From Camillea tinctor (lineage: Eukaryota > Ascomycota > Sordariomycetes > Xylariales > Xylariaceae), in NCBI GenBank assembly GCA_022578605.1, contig MU394166.1:1-63732 (forward strand): a stretch of DNA of 63,732 bases, written 5' to 3'. This document shows, piece after piece, positions 23,761-36,552 of this stretch. A program made the position numbers and the translations under genes. Position 1 is the stretch's first letter. Each line of letters starts with the position of its first letter. Below the pieces are notes generated by a model. It was not told where the DNA came from, ran no database searches, and saw only the letters and a list, made by a program, of their open reading frames with translations.

Positions 23761-26700
23761 AAGAGGAGGGCGAAGTGAAAAACAGAAAAAAAAAAAAAAG
23801 GAAACGAGAGCTTTTAGTCTGCCTCGGAACGGATAGAAAGCAAATGGCGGGATGAAGGCATAAGGGGAAGGGGAGGTAGCAACTGAATAGATATCCACGA
23901 GAACGAGAGAGGGATAAGAGAAGGACAGGAGAAGGAAGAAGGGAAATATGAAAAAGAGAATCTCCTCCTTTTAAGAAAGCAAGCATATCATCGTCATCTT
24001 TCTCATCAACAACGAATTTAGCTTTCTTAACAAAACACACTGAACGAATACATCCATTCGCGTGTGAAAAAGGAGAACCACCCTTTTAATTTCATAAGGG
24101 GGTCTACAGGCAGTCGAGTGAAGACGGGGAGCTCGTATATCAAAACACGACCATCGCTACCTCTTACCTAACTTACGAAACCACCTAGCCTACTCAAACG
24201 CAAAATATGAATGGATAGATAAATAGATTTCGATGCTTATCTTTTCTTTCTTTCTTGAAAAGAACACATATTCCACCCCTCTGTCCATTTCTATCTTGTC
24301 TTGGTGTTAATTATATTCTTCTTGCCTGCTTGACGCGTATTATCCACCTCCTTTCCCGAATATATATAAAATGAGTCTTTATTTAGTATCCAGGGTCTAG
24401 GTGCAGATATTTTGTCCTCTTCAGATCCCTCGTAGGTTTAAAATAACTAATACATACAATCAAACCTCGTTCAAGAGGCCACAGCAAAGCACTTGAGTAC
24501 AGTGACGAGTAGATTATCTTCTATACTAAACCTTTCTTTGCATCAGTTTTTAATTTCTTCCTCTATCCCTTTTCTTATATTAATAGATAGTCTTCCTCTA
24601 CCACTTTTGCTATATGCCTAATGTGTATCTTCTTTTAACAAACTATCGCCGTACGTGATTGTCCCAGTTAAGTGGTAAGTCAATGTATAGCTCATGTGAT
24701 AAGACACATAACCCGTTTTTGCAAAGCGTTTGTTTCCCTCCTTCTCTCGCTTCCCCTCAAAAGAAGAAGAACTATGCTTATAACAAACCCAAATCCATCC
24801 ATCTGTGTTCTTGGCTACATGCCATCAACTTAACTAGCCTCTATGTACCAAGAAAGGCGGAGGACCACCACAAGTCCGTCAAAACACCACCCTGTCGTTA
24901 ATCCCTCCCCGTGCCATTTTTCAGGATACGTTCTATTAACAATGAGTAATAATAGCCGTTGAGTAGTAGTAGCATCAACAGCGGCAACAAACCTTAGGGT
25001 AGACGACGACGTTCTCGTCCCAAACAGCTCTAAGAACCCCCCCCAACGTGGGATACATCGGTATACCGTGTTATGCTCAAACCGCCGCGCTCTTACCCTA
25101 ACTCATCTCCGTAGCTCCTTAGAGAAGAGAGAGTAGCTCCCCGTTCTTCTTCCATTGACCTCCCTCACCTAGGCCAAGGGGGTCTTGTGCCGTCGTGGAC
25201 AGTTTGCGGAAGAACCGGACATAGCGGAATTGAAGCCCTGCTATAACGGAATTTACGGAATTGACAGTATTGACGGCCGTGGGGGCGCGGCCGAGGACTA
25301 GGGTCGGCGTTAGGGTTGGGGAGGGGGGAGAGGTGTGAGAGGAGGAAGGCGAGTGAGTAAATAGGACATGTGTAGTTTCAGATGATATTAGCAGCCCTTC
25401 CAGCGGTAGAATAATCTGCATAGAGGAACTAGGGACTGACACACATAAGAAAACTCTAGAGTTCTGGTGATGTTGGTGTTGGTAATGCCCACGTGGTGCC
25501 CTTGCAGATTGGGGGTGGTAGCATTGTGACCAGGAGATGGCGGCGAAAAATAAAAAACTTGAAATCCCAACACCACCATTTCTGACACCCCTTATTGTCT
25601 ATCAATGCCGACTCCGGTGCTGCCGAAAGCATTGCTATCGCCACTCCTTAGTCTGATAATCACAGCTGGTCTTATGACTAATACAATCATCTTCATCCCC
25701 CTGTCTGCGGCATAACCCTTCCATTCCCGCATCTCTATTTTCTCCCCTGTCCCTATTTTAAGCTTAGCTAGAGGTCTTCTCTTCAAATGCATGACAGGGT
25801 CGATAATCGGATTTTCGATCTCGAATTAGGACGCGAATTTGATGTCTTAACCTAGTGCCCCTTTTTTGAAGAGAGAGTTAGTATACGCATTATATTGCGC
25901 GAGTGAGTATTTCGGTCTTCCTAGGTATCGGGAGGGAATCTGATAGTTCGTCGGGATTGCTACCAAAGAACAAAACAGGGCATATCGAATTCCCTTAAGG
26001 TTAAAGAAGGTCTATAAGGACAGCTAGACCTAGCTGCTGAGCTAGAGCTATCATATGGGTGTGGATGTGGGCAGAATTATCGGTGTTGTTTAGGTAGATA
26101 ACTGGTGTAGAGATCAAACTGAAGGTGTGGACGAAGTTGTGAATGTGGATGGATCAAGATCTAGGGTGAGGGCCAGTCGGGGAGATAAAAGTGTCTTAGG
26201 CCTTGCCTGACATCAAATAAAAGTTTAAGAGCGAGCTGTTGTTAGTCCTATTCTCACCATTGCTATTGTTCCATACACTGGGTCGCTGTTCACCAGGATT
26301 GATGTCTCTACTTCGTTTCAGGATGATGGCCAATCGGTTTTTATATGATATTTTGGCCATTACGTCTTTTGGGTGATTCTATTGTTGTTTTATGCCTTCT
26401 GTGATGTGGCAGTGTATTTGAACAATGTGCCTCGCCTTTTATTGGCATATATTTATGTGCGGCTGATGTTATAAGATTGAATAACTTGTCATATTGTTCG
26501 TCTCTCTTCGGGGAGAAGGAAACATGAGGAGGCTGGTTTATTAAAAACGAATTAGTTAAAACAAATCCAATTATGTAGTATATAAAATGAGTGGATAGGA
26601 AAGGGGATATGATTGGATTGTTCCTGTATATCAGTGGTAAGGAAAGATTAAATAAAACATAATGCTGATGATACTAATAGACCATAGGGACTGATCAAAA

Positions 26701-27319
26701 CGGAATCAAGGCAATAATAGGTAATTCCATAGGCCTATCTAGATGAAGTGATGTCTATAGGGTATGTTTTGAGGCATAAGTCAGAGTTCAGAACCCAAAG
26801 AATGAATGTCATGTGAGGTCCTGGATGCATAATCGAAAGCAATATCGGGCCATGCTTTTAGAGCGGCGCCAGCCTTCAGGTTGTTCTTCAAGTCTCCAGA
26901 TATAAGTATGTAACCTAGATTGCTAGCCTGTTCACTAAAACCTGTATAAAACCGTAGACAAATAATACTACTGACTATCCAAGTGGAATATATATAGCTC
27001 ATAAGTGAAAAGTAGAGAAACTTATACAGGACAAGCATTTAATCAACGCTGGAAGGAACTGTGCAGGGCCATAGTTACTGCAAAGGGAGATAAAGAATAA
27101 GAAAACACATTTTTTGGTTAGGATATAGTATAGAAAGCTTCAACGACTATTAACAATGTTGAGGTCTGGGGGAGGGAGTGGGGGATGTATAAAAGTTTTA
27201 ATGTTGGGTTCAATTGGGTGGAAAGGAGGTGGGAATTTTTTTGCATTGACAGTCTTGATATACGTTATACGTCTGCTTCTTGATATATATAACGATTAGG
27301 TAAGCTATAACCTACCCAT
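23761..27319. other. Gene-free intergenic DNA (3.6 kb)
   Basis: It lies between the 3' ends of LOS1 (plus) and APE4 (minus). Short minus-strand frames at 25119-25792 encode no recognised domain and could not be joined into a convincing gene. The remainder is AT-rich. Confidence 0.5.
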
Positions 27320-28957
27320 CTAGTCGACAAATATCTTAGCCTCTACGTCTGAGTAGTGTGCTAGGTAGGACTCAAAAAGCTTGATCGCATGCTCGACATC
27401 ATAAGTTCCACCAGTCTCGCGGATAGAATGCATGCTGAGCTGTGGGTTACCCAAATCCAAAGTGCGCACACCCAATTTGGCCGATAGCATGGGTCCAATC
27501 GTGCTTCCACAAGGCGAATCATTCCTGACCACAAATAGCTGCAGGGGAACGCCTGCACGCCTTGCCATCTCTTGCAGCAGGACAATACCCGGGGAGTTGG
27601 TGGCGTAGCGTTGGTTTGCGTTTATCTTGATGACAGTGCCCTTATTTATCTCGGGTTGGTGGTTTGATTCATACTTACCCACATAGTTAGGATGTACCGA
27701 GTGAGCCATATCCGCCGAAACAAGGAACGAGGCAGCCATAGTCTGTTCGAAAGCAGTGGATAGGTCTATATCTGGGTCAGAGCTTACGTGTTCCCAAGAC
27801 TTATCCGATACTGAGTCTCCATGCCGGCCACCAGCAAGTATCGAGAGCCTGCGGACAACAGCGGGCAGAAGATCGGAATCGGCACCCTGAGCGGAAGTCG
27901 AACCGATCTCCTCGTGATCGAAGCACGTGACCAAGCGAATAGAAGTCTCGCTCTCTAGACTGGAGGAAGAAACCGACTCAATCAGACCCATAATGCTACA
28001 GTAGGTCATGTTGAGATTATCCAATCTCGCGGAATAGATGAATTCCTCGTTCAGGCCACCAAGGCACGACTTCTGGACATCGTAGAGGACCATCTCAAAG
28101 TCAACCACCTCTTCCACCTTGACACCGGCATGCTCAGCGATAAGCTCAATAATATAGGGGTGGTGGCGTTCGGTCATTTCCTTCAACGGCTGGAAAGTCG
28201 CATCGGCATCCGGATTTGCCTCCGTAGCTTTCTCTTCGCTAGACTTGCCGGTGCGGTTAAGCTCGGCAGCTACCATGCCAGCGATCGGGAATAGCTCGTT
28301 CTCTTTGTTGGGATTGAACTCGGAGGATCTGTCGAGATGGATGGCTAATGTTGGGATACGAATAATGGGCCGATCAACCTTGACAAGCTTCTGAACAAAG
28401 TTCCCCTTCCCGTCCTTGACCAAGACTCGGCCGGCAATGGACAAGTCTCTGTCAAACCAACTGTGCCAGATGCCACCTCCATAGGTCTCGACGCCGACCT
28501 GAAGAAAGCCAACACTGGTCTTCTTGCTAACGGGCTTTATACGCAGACACGGAGAGTCGGTGTGGGCTCCGAGCATGGCAATCGGATTCCCAGGCTTCCA
28601 TTTTGAACCGATAGCAAAGGCAACGATGGTGGATGCATTCCTCGTCATGTAATATTTACCACCGGGCTTGAGGGTGGATGACCAGTTCTCACGCTCCTTG
28701 ATGCCGGTGAAGCCTGCCTTTTCTAAGCGGACAATGGCCGATTGGACGGCATGGTAAGCTGGGTGTAGGGGGTTAGATAAGATTAGCTAGATGGTTATAG
28801 CAAGCAAGCATCGTTATAATTTTGGTGGAGGGGGGGGGGGGTAAAAGGGGGGAGGGGAGAGGAGGAGGAGGGGGGGTAGAGGGAGACGGGAGGTCATACG
28901 GGTAGGTGAGGCATTGACAAAGTCGAGGAAATCCAAAGCGGCCTGAGGAGGAGCCAT
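27320..28957 (-). CDS. APE4: Aspartyl aminopeptidase, M18 metallopeptidase
   Basis: Zinc aminopeptidase removing N-terminal Asp/Glu; in yeast Ape4 is cytosolic and vacuole-targeted. Exons (minus) 28957-28900 and 28758-27320 give 498 residues; the join reads NASPT/PYHAVQSA, standard for the family. Metal and catalytic residues are in place: His/Asp in GAHTDSPCLRIKP (about 85-87), Asp in SARLDNLNMTY (about 266), Glu pair in FDHEEIGSTSAQG (about 302-303), Asp in SADMAHSVHPNY (about 369) and His in LSMHSIRETGG (about 463). The 141-nt intron is packed with G/C runs. I start at MAPPQAALDF, as in cytosolic homologues. An in-frame ATG at 29134 would add 59 residues resembling a mitochondrial presequence (see findings). 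No other gene is near. Confidence 0.94.
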
Positions 28958-29035
28958 GTTGTAGATAGATGTACTGAAACGGCGAAAGTGACAGTGAGAA
29001 TGATATTGATGATGACGGTGAGGGACAGCAGAACA

Positions 29036-29067
29036 AAGTATAGGACGAAGTATAGGACGAAGTATAA
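29036..29067. repeat. 12-bp tandem repeat upstream of APE4
   Basis: The unit TATAGGACGAAG occurs in two full and further partial copies. On the minus strand, in frame with APE4, it encodes a repeated ILRP motif in the possible N-terminal extension. Confidence 0.8.
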
Positions 29068-30249
29068 AACGAACAGACCAGGGTTGAAGGTTGCGAACCA
29101 AACTTGGGCCAAACAGTTGGGTTCCAGTGCTCATCTAAACCCACCGAAGCCTTAGCCCTAGTCTTAGCCTTATATTGCCCGACCACTTAATGTTAGTGAC
29201 ACGTAGTTATGAGTTATGAGACGTAATTGTACATTTGGGATGGACGCCTGACGCTGGTTGTGGTTGTTGTTGACGTTTGAAGTCGTGCGGGAGCTTTGGG
29301 TTTTAGTGCTGGAACCCTTTTCAATCACCCCCCCCCCCCCCCCTCTCTAAAACCCCCCCTACCCTCCCCCAGACGATTTGTCCCCGCACTAGCCGCAGGC
29401 TTTTTATCTTATCAGCTTGTCACCTGGGCAATACAGAGTATACCTAGGTACGTACATAGGTACCTACTATGTAGTTAGGTATATACCTAATCCACAGAGA
29501 TCTACGGAGTACCTACATAACCATCTTAGTCAGTCAACTAAGTAACCTCAAGCTACTAGATGTGCCTGACCTATGGATGTAGGTATATCGTGTGGGTTCA
29601 GATAGTGTTTATCCCGATCATCACCATCAATACCATCATCATAATTATTGTCATCGTCCCGCTGCTCACTACATGATTACCTAACTATATGCATATCTAT
29701 TCTGCCTGCATTACATTATCACGTCAATGAGCAGCGCAAAACCTCCCATAATCATGTGTTCTTCTCTCGGTATGCAGCCTTATTTAGGGAGAGGAGGGGG
29801 GAAGGGGTGGGAGAAAGAAACGAGAGAGAGAAGGGGAGAAAAAAAAAGGGGATTATATCATGAGAGAAAGGAAAAGGAAGAGAAAAAGAAAAAGAGAAAG
29901 AGAAAAAGAATCCCAAACCCCTGCTCACACAATAGGTACTTTCTTGTTCTGGTATGTAGTGACGAGAAAATCAAGGTTGCTTACATAGTACCTACATAAC
30001 ATACCCTACTAAAGCATGCCAGGCTGCTAGGCCTCGCCCATGCGTGTATTGTACATACACTACTAGGCAGTACTTGCTACAAACCTACAAGTACCTAGCC
30101 TAGGTATTATTTAGTAGTGTACTTACATAGGTACATAGTAATTACTTACCGATATATTTAAAGTAAAATAAGTTTTGTGGTTCAACCTTTTTTTATTCCG
30201 GCCTGCCCAATCCAGTTACTTACTTTGTCCGAATCACCCCTCCATGCCT

Positions 30250-30287
30250 CCCCCCCCCCCCCCCCCCCCCGGGGGGGGGTTTTTTTT
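30250..30287. repeat. C21-G9-T8 homopolymer block left of the gap
   Basis: Three consecutive pure homopolymers (C, then G, then T), followed shortly by an A run before the N gap. This is an improbable natural sequence and looks like low-quality consensus. Confidence 0.8.
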
Positions 30288-30327
30288 ATAATGAGTAGTA
30301 GGGAATGAGGAAAAAAAAAAATTAAAT

Positions 30328-30337
30328 NNNNNNNNNN
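30328..30337. other. Assembly gap (10 N)
   Basis: Ten unresolved bases, flanked on both sides by A/T and poly-C runs. The left and right flanks resemble each other (see findings), so the gap size and the copy number of the flanking DNA are unreliable. Confidence 0.99.
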
Positions 30338-30426
30338 TTTAAATTAAAAAAACATTTCTCGTCAAACCTTTTTCTATTCCGCCCCGCCCCATACAGTAAA
30401 CCACATTGACCCCAACACCCACCCCA

Positions 30427-30457
30427 CCCCCCCCCCCCCCCCCCCCCCCGTTTTTTT
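30427..30457. repeat. C23-G-T7 homopolymer block right of the gap
   Basis: This is the counterpart of the block left of the gap: a 23-C run, one G and seven T. Confidence 0.85.
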
Positions 30458-32351
30458 AATAGGATCTTCTCTCTCTAGAGGCTATACATAATATAAGGTT
30501 AGATACTTAAGGGATCAGGCATGTATTAGTGATTGAGAATCGCAATAAATTACCGTCGTTTAAAGGAGATACCTGATTCTTCACACAACTAGGATCAACG
30601 TATAACTACAACCTATACACCCTATTTAAGAAATGAAGAAGAGAAAAAAGGAGGGGGGGGGGGGGAATAAAGAGTAAAAAAAAAAAAAGAGATAAAAAAA
30701 GCATGTCAACCAGTTAGCTAGTATGCGGTGATAACTTGAATCTTTATCTCTCTCTGATTTACCTAGCCGGTCTACTCCGTACAAGTGAAAGGAAAGGAAA
30801 GGAAAATTAAGAAGAAAAGTTTTGGGTCATCTCCCCCCCTTCAGCCCTTTTCAAGTCCCACTTGTTTATGATGTCAGCTTTGATTGAGATTCTGGAGTAA
30901 GGCCATACGTCGTTTCGGTGTAAAGTACCTTTTGTCTAATAACCTAAGCAGATGCATGAAGAAGAAATATGAGAGAAAGAGGGAGTTGTGGATGTGCGAT
31001 TGAGCTGGCGGAAGATGGAGGAACCAGGGGGTGGTAGAAGAGATCAACCGAAACATCCTCTCTCGATTTGGGATTATCGTAATGAACGCTCTTTGAATGA
31101 ACTGATAAGCTCCACGGTCCTTTTTCTTGCGTAGGTGCGTTATGGTAATTCGTAAAATATGTAGCAGCACTCAAGCTTGAGAGAGGTACAGAGTAGTAGA
31201 AGAGAGCCTGACCAACGGACAAAATCTCATCAGCTCATCTGATGCAAACAGACGTATTTAGACGATCGGGCGTTCGCCACATCCCAAAGTGAGGCCGCTC
31301 TCATATTCTGCAAGGTGAGGTGGCGTTAGTTATCGCCCATAACAAGAGTATTTTTTTCTTCTTCTTTCTTTTCCCTGTCTCCCTCTTCTTTGGTCCCTCT
31401 GCTCTTACTCGTCGTTTCTTTCTTGCATCTGCTGGTATTGATGGTTCTTCCTATTTACTCTCTCTCCCTCCCCGCTGGGGCACCTTGCCAGCCAGCCGCA
31501 TCCAATGGCACTAGATGGGGTAAGCAAACAAAGTAAGATGCCTGCGGAGGTGAGATTGATGACTACTATTCTTAAAATGAACCTGGCGAGCCCTGCGAGG
31601 ATCATCCTAGGCCCATCTCGTTGCTCAATGCTGATGAGATCTCCCAGGGGTCCTGGAAAGAACCCACCACCAACTGTTCAAAGGCAAGGCAAGGCAAATG
31701 GCTTTTAGTGTAGGTTGGGTTATAGCCAACCCTCCGAGCTCGTTAGTCCTGATCTTGAAGATTGGAACCCCCCCCCCTTGGTTACTTACCCTCTTGCTTT
31801 CTTGGTAATGCGAAACCCCAGGGTCGATCGAGACTACTTGCTTATTCTGCTGCATTTTATAAACAGACTTCTCTATTGTGAGGCGGTAGTGTTACAGAGC
31901 TCTACGACTGTGGACCAGAACAGAAATCGCAGAACGGAATCGTCGGCCACTGTTTGAGAGCGATCTTCTCGGCACCCTGTTTGTTATTTTGGTTCTGACA
32001 AGGGAATTACAGAATCTAAACCCACTACGCCTTGGTAATATCTGGGCACCTCTATTTACCTAGCGTAGGATATAGGTTATGTCCCTCCTGCCTTAGCAAG
32101 TTGACGTTAGGTACGCATAACACCTATATCTGTCTTGGGTTATATTGTTTGTTACTGTATGTATTATGTATTCTCTCTCTCCCCCTCTCTCTTTCTCTCT
32201 TTCTGTCTGGTAATAGAGGAATTTAGGGAAAAGCCGGAAAGTATAGTATGTACAACGGTTTAGTCTAAGGAAGCGTTGATAGATTATATTGGTCCTTTCC
32301 AGTTCCATCGTGCTCCTTCAACTGTGCTAGCATTCCATATACTCGGCCTCA

Positions 32352-32371
32352 TAGTGTAGTGTAGTGTAGTG
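32352..32371. repeat. TAGTG pentanucleotide repeat (4 copies)
   Basis: Four perfect copies of TAGTG, ending at TAGGTAC. Intergenic. Confidence 0.9.
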
Positions 32372-35300
32372 TAGGTACAGCTAACCGTGCCTTGCTCTTG
32401 AAGACTGGCACCACACACACACACATACATACAGGACAGACCTTTTTTGGGGCGGATAGGATCTAGGTAGTGCGTCGTGGGTCCCGTGGCGGATAGGAGG
32501 ACGGCTTATTAGTCGGGACCCCTACAGTATCTCGACCTAGCGTCCACAGTGTGGTACTTCGAAGAGACCTTCGGTACTTGCAGTACGCCCCCATGTGCAG
32601 CTCAATTCTTGCCGGGGAGGGCAGACCAATCACGACCCTGGCGAGCAACACCACCCAGAGAATCAGGGGTCCTCTTTGAGGCAGGGAAGGGTCATTGGCC
32701 ATACGTGTCGGCTGCTGCCGCCATCGTGTCGTCTTTTTCTCCCAAAAGAATACGAATGCGCACTCTTAAGGTCCATGTAAAAGCAAAAGCGCCTGCTTTG
32801 ATATATCCTATCACGAACTGTCTTGGTGCAGCACTGATCTGTTAATGCGAGGTAGACCAATCCCGATCTTTCTCGAGTCTGGTGGTATCTTGTTTCTCTT
32901 CACCATAAATTGCATCTATTCTGCGGGAAGAAAAAAAGAGAGAAGAAATATGTCTATGTATGGACGTGCCAAGTAGTTACAGAGAGTTGGGGGGAGGGGG
33001 GGCTGCTAACCTAGTGTTCCAAACCGGCGCTCTAGATAGGAACACCGAATGTGAAAGAAGGATATGAAAAACAATGTGATTGGTTTGACATACTAGGATT
33101 TTATCAGTTAGCCACCGGTAAGACTCATAGACTCATAGTAGAACTAAGTTTAGGGAAATCTAGTTGTTCGTTCGCTCGCACATCTGTTCCTTTTGTTAGA
33201 AGAGCCTATTGGGATAAAGGGGAGAAAGAGAGGGAAGAAGGGGGGGAGGGCAGGATGTGCTGTCGATCAAACAACTTCGAGGACAACACTTGACCGAATT
33301 GAAGCATCCAAACAAATTGCTGCTGAAAGACTTGTTCTAACCATTCTTTTACTAATGCCTGCCCTGGGTTAGGCAATTATTATAGGATCTTCTTCTTGAC
33401 ATCTCATCGTTCTGGGATGCTTTAACGCCGTTTTTAGCACCTTCATATCTTATATCTACCCAGGGAACTGTTGTCTAGATGTCAAAACGCTGAGATCGTA
33501 TGACGCTCCCTTCGCATACTTCGCACCCTTTCTGTCTACGTACATACTTACATACCTCATGCCTACCCTACCTTCTTATCTTACCACAGACTAGATAACG
33601 ACTGTCGCACAACTCGTAACAGTACCAGGTTCGGACAGTAAGCTTATACCTGGTATGTATCTACATCACAAGCATGCAGAGGGGATGAGAGTTGAAAGCC
33701 GACTTCTAATGCTCTTGATTAAACTGATGGATCTTATTTAACCCGTGATCAACAGTAGACCTTGACCCTCTGTAGTCGAAGCGATTCAACTGTAGGCTAA
33801 ATTGCGGGTGTGACAATGAAAACAATACCTCCCATAGTCGGTATGCAAACAACTACAGGATCTTGCTAAACTTTACAAGGGGGGTTTTTTGAGTTTGGAG
33901 TGATGATTGGTGATGGTACCTAAGACAAGTTGTCGTGCGTTAAGGAGAACCTTAATGGGCTAAACTCACACACACAGGGACGTGAGTGATCAAGTTGGCG
34001 CAAAAGAAAGAAATAATAGGTAATAAATAATAAATAATAGCGACGACCCACCCTGATGCTATCTCGAGCTGCGATCCACCACAAGTGAGCCTATTGTAGC
34101 GGTGGAAGAGTAAATGCGTGTGTATGCAAGATGCATGTCCAATGACGGCTGAGCTAAAAAAGCAATTAGGATGTTGCCGAGATCTCCTTGCCTTACTCTA
34201 GTAGGCATGTCTTGTACCGCTCTCATGTCACGAACCTCGAGAGACTGGATGGATAGGTAGGTATATGTAGTCGGGTATAATAGATCTGCCCGTCGGAAGT
34301 GACCGGGAGAAGTAGATGGGAAAATAAGAATTTTCTCCTTCTTCGGGCGACCTGGGAGACGTAAAGTTTTGCTGAAGAGGTTACGTGGACTGTTATTCTG
34401 ACACTTCCTGAAACGGTCCAAAAAAGAGTCCCAAAGATTCTATTTTGGACTCGAATGGCTTCCGTTGTACATAACCTTCTAGCCGGTGTGACTGAACCCG
34501 AATCCAAATAAAGTAGTAAAATCCATGTCAACGCTAGGCTGGTGCATGTATCTCTGTACGTGCTGAAATATCATCGAGAGAATGGTCTGCAGATATACGC
34601 ATACGTATATACACTACTTTTCTGTACAATGCCTGTAGTTGCACCTGTTTATGGTAGATTTTGTAGAAGGGAAGAAAGCAGTCTTTTGGGTGATTTACGG
34701 GATTGATGTCTTTTTCGATGATGCGACAGGGTGATTGACAAGGTGATTGACAGGGGACAGGGGACAGGGGGGCGAAGACTAGGAATACCTAGGACGACCG
34801 ACTGGGCTGCGGGGTCTAACCGAAAACGGCTTCTAGTGCTAGTGCAGATAGCTGTAGCATAATGTGAGTTGTATGTGTCCATGTATACGTGCATATCTAA
34901 TGGAGGCAAAATAATCACAGTGTAGTTCAAGCCACAACAAAAGCATTGTCTGTAGGTTTCAAGGTTCAAGTTAGTAGGAAGGATATATACTTTAGTACTT
35001 ACTATAAAAAATACGTACCCATCTGCAACCTACATGTAGTAGATATGTACCTGAGGTACATACTCTATACAGCATGCAAGTACACACATAATATGTAGAT
35101 GCTTAGCGCACAACCTTAGTGGATCTCAGGTTAGTTTGCAAGAAAGTACGCTGAAAATACATGGTTAGCATATGGAAACTACATACTTCTTCTACCTAGC
35201 CTTTTAAACGTATATACATATATATGTCCTTCTACCACCTATAAAGTTGCTAATAGGATATAGGAGACAAATTGAGTCATATTGTCTGTTATGAGGCATA

Positions 35301-36523
35301 TAGAGGGCAAGGCAGACCAATCGCCCAGGTGCTGGTGTTAAAAAAAAAGGGAAAAAGAAACCTTTTTCATAAGGTTGGGACGATTTGTAAAGCAAGTTTT
35401 AGTGTAGGTTTATACTGTAGCAAGGTACATGCAACATACCAGGTTGGTAAGGTACCTTTATTTCTTGTCTGAACTCTCGAGATGAATGTACCGCGAGGCC
35501 GCAGGGACATCCCATTTTCGATTCGGCAGCGCATTAGCATTTGCAGATGGTGTGGGTGGCAACACCCCTCTTCACAGGTTGACTTAACGTAACTCATCGC
35601 CAAGCACTAGCGGCAATGAGGCTGGCTTAGAAGCTGAGGAATGACAGGAATGAGGGCATGTAGTAGGTAAGAGGTAGGTAAGAGGTACTTAAGGTTTATA
35701 AGCGGAGCGGCTGATAAAAATCTGACTTTGAGAATATAGACCCAGGCTGTGAAAATGACAGTCAGCAGAGGTAGGGTAGGCAATGTGACACATGTTAAAG
35801 AAAAAGACTTCTTTTCTACTCCTCTCCCCTCTCCCCTCCCCTCTCCTCTCTTCTCCTCTCCTTCTTTCTTGGATTGAATTGAAATGATAGCTCGGTCAGA
35901 CGGTGTGCAATGTTCTACCATGTGCGCAAAGGGGGGCTTTGAAACAGCTTGGAATGAAAATGGGTCTGTACATGCATACCTAGTAGTGTAGACTGACTAC
36001 ACACCATAGTACCGTACCTAACCTGACATGCGTATATGTTGTTGTAAATGATATGACAGTCTGCTGGCCACCAGTATAGTACAAAACATAAGATATGCCT
36101 ATTCTATCTAGGTATGTTGAGAGAATTCTTTCCCTTTTACTCGTTAACCTACAGAAGTAGCAATGTGCGTAGGTAGGTGAGCAACAATGAGGATGTACAT
36201 TAGATAGATAGCAAAGTACTTACTGGGCCATATGGTGGGTTGATTAACAGGTATGTATGTACATATGATACAAAATACGGTTAGGTAGGAATTGAGGGTT
36301 GAGATGATTGGCTTATCATCTTGCTCCTCACCGAACTCCCCTCGTCTACGCTTTTTCCATTACTTGACTGCCTTGCAACCTATAGAAATGAAAATACACA
36401 TCGCATAATTGTCATAGCAGCGGATTTGAATATTTTTTGCAAGTGTTGGTCATTGAATGCCTTCTTATGTGCATACCTGACCGTTTGATAATCTATTAGA
36501 GAGAGGGGGAGAAGAAGTGTAAA

Positions 36524-36552
36524 AGAGAGAGAGAGGGAGGGAGGGAGGGAGG
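36524..36552. repeat. (GA)n/(GGGA)n microsatellite
   Basis: A GA tract passing into five GGGA units within the gene-poor region. Confidence 0.85.

Noticed and set aside
25119..25792. Adjacent minus-strand frames that could be exons of one gene
   Set aside because: No domain was recognised and no phase-compatible set of splice sites joined them into a sensible protein.
33051..33293. An 80-codon plus-strand frame with a protein-like first half
   Set aside because: It ends in purine-rich low-complexity sequence, matches nothing I know and has no neighbouring exon.
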